Assembly: GCA_002373085.1 (NCBI GenBank)
Contig: DFJP01000086.1
Location: forward strand, 1-5,262
Length of the DNA: 5,262 bases
From: Caryophanales bacterium UBA3668
GTDB taxonomy: Bacteria; Bacillota_I; Bacilli_A; RFN20; CAG-826
Direction of reading: 5' to 3'
Shown here: one piece after another, positions 5,069-5,262 of the stretch
Numbering within the stretch: position 1 is the first letter of the stretch
How the letters are laid out: every line of letters begins with the position of its first letter
Translations under genes and position numbers: made by a program
The notes under the pieces: model-generated
The model's input: only the letters and a program-made list of their open reading frames with translations
The model's database searches: none
What the model was told of the DNA's origin: nothing

Positions 5069-5262
5069 ATGTTAATTAATTTTGCTTTTAATAATTTCAA
5101 ATCATTTAGAGAGTGGAAAGAATTATCTTTGCTTTCTTCATCAAAAATTCAAGATACATCTGATCACGAAATTAATGATGGTCGTTTAACAATTCTGAAA
5201 AATGCTGGTATTTTTGGTGCTAATGCATCTGGCAAAAGTAACATTGTTAAAGCTTTCGCTGT
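5069..5262 (+). CDS. AAA-family ATPase, COG1106/AAA_15-like (N-terminal fragment)
   Basis: The first 64 complete codons of a gene that runs off the window, with no stop in frame. Residues 1-23 (MLINFAFNNFKSFREWKELS and following) form the typical opening beta-strand of this SMC/ABC-like ATPase family, in which an N-[FY]-[KR]-S-F motif is followed by a second strand. The Walker A motif is intact at residues 50-57 (GANASGKS), followed by NIVKAF, matching the family pattern of GANASGKSN plus a hydrophobic helix. Full-length members are typically about 350-450 residues, with ABC signature and Walker B near the C-terminus; none of that is visible here. Family members include OLD-like, AbiL- and RloA-type proteins, often encoded beside a nuclease-like or RloB partner in phage-defence loci. 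A defence role here is inference. It has its own promoter and ribosome binding site and lies 270 bp after the lipoprotein gene, so it is probably an independent unit. Confidence 0.88.
   Translation, partial: MLINFAFNNFKSFREWKELSLLSSSKIQDTSDHEINDGRLTILKNAGIFGANASGKSNIVKAFA

Overview
The window looks like chromosome from an uncultured low-GC Gram-positive of the Bacilli/Mollicutes-related gut lineages (RF39-, Erysipelotrichia- or Acholeplasma-like). The grounds are the AT-rich intergenic DNA, strong AGGAGG-type ribosome binding sites, TATAAT-type promoters, tryptophan encoded by TGG with no need for UGA recoding, and the style of the secreted proteins: a short Lys-rich signal peptide ending in an AxA-like site, Ser/Thr-rich Ig-like modules, and a C-terminal membrane anchor ending in Gly-Gly-Phe-Phe-Phe and a basic tail. 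The lineage assignment comes from recognising this style, not from a search.

All three genes are on the + strand. Positions 1-137 are the leader of the first gene: a long imperfect hairpin (4-69), a strong Shine-Dalgarno sequence with no start codon near it (111-116), and the working one (123-129). Positions 138-3911 encode a 1257-residue secreted, membrane-anchored mosaic surface protein built from several Ig-like modules, two of which occur as obvious pairs, plus a lectin-like module, a cysteine-containing helical C-terminal domain and a TM anchor with no LPXTG motif. Positions 3912-4072 are unusually dense in dyad symmetry: two related 17-bp palindromes, a good intrinsic terminator, a 23-bp imperfect inverted repeat, and a small dyad over the -35 of the next promoter. 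Positions 4100-4798 encode a 232-residue lipoprotein of unknown function. Positions 4799-5068 hold no convincing gene, but contain a weak bidirectional terminator-like hairpin and a good promoter. From 5069 to the window edge is the N-terminus of an AAA-type ATPase (COG1106/AAA_15-like) with an intact Walker A motif, a family often found in phage-defence and abortive-infection loci.

Each gene appears to be separately transcribed. The terminator after the surface protein and the separate promoters for the lipoprotein and the ATPase argue against one operon. The first two genes both act at the cell envelope, but nothing shows that their products interact. The ATPase is cytosolic and probably starts a different module that continues beyond the window.
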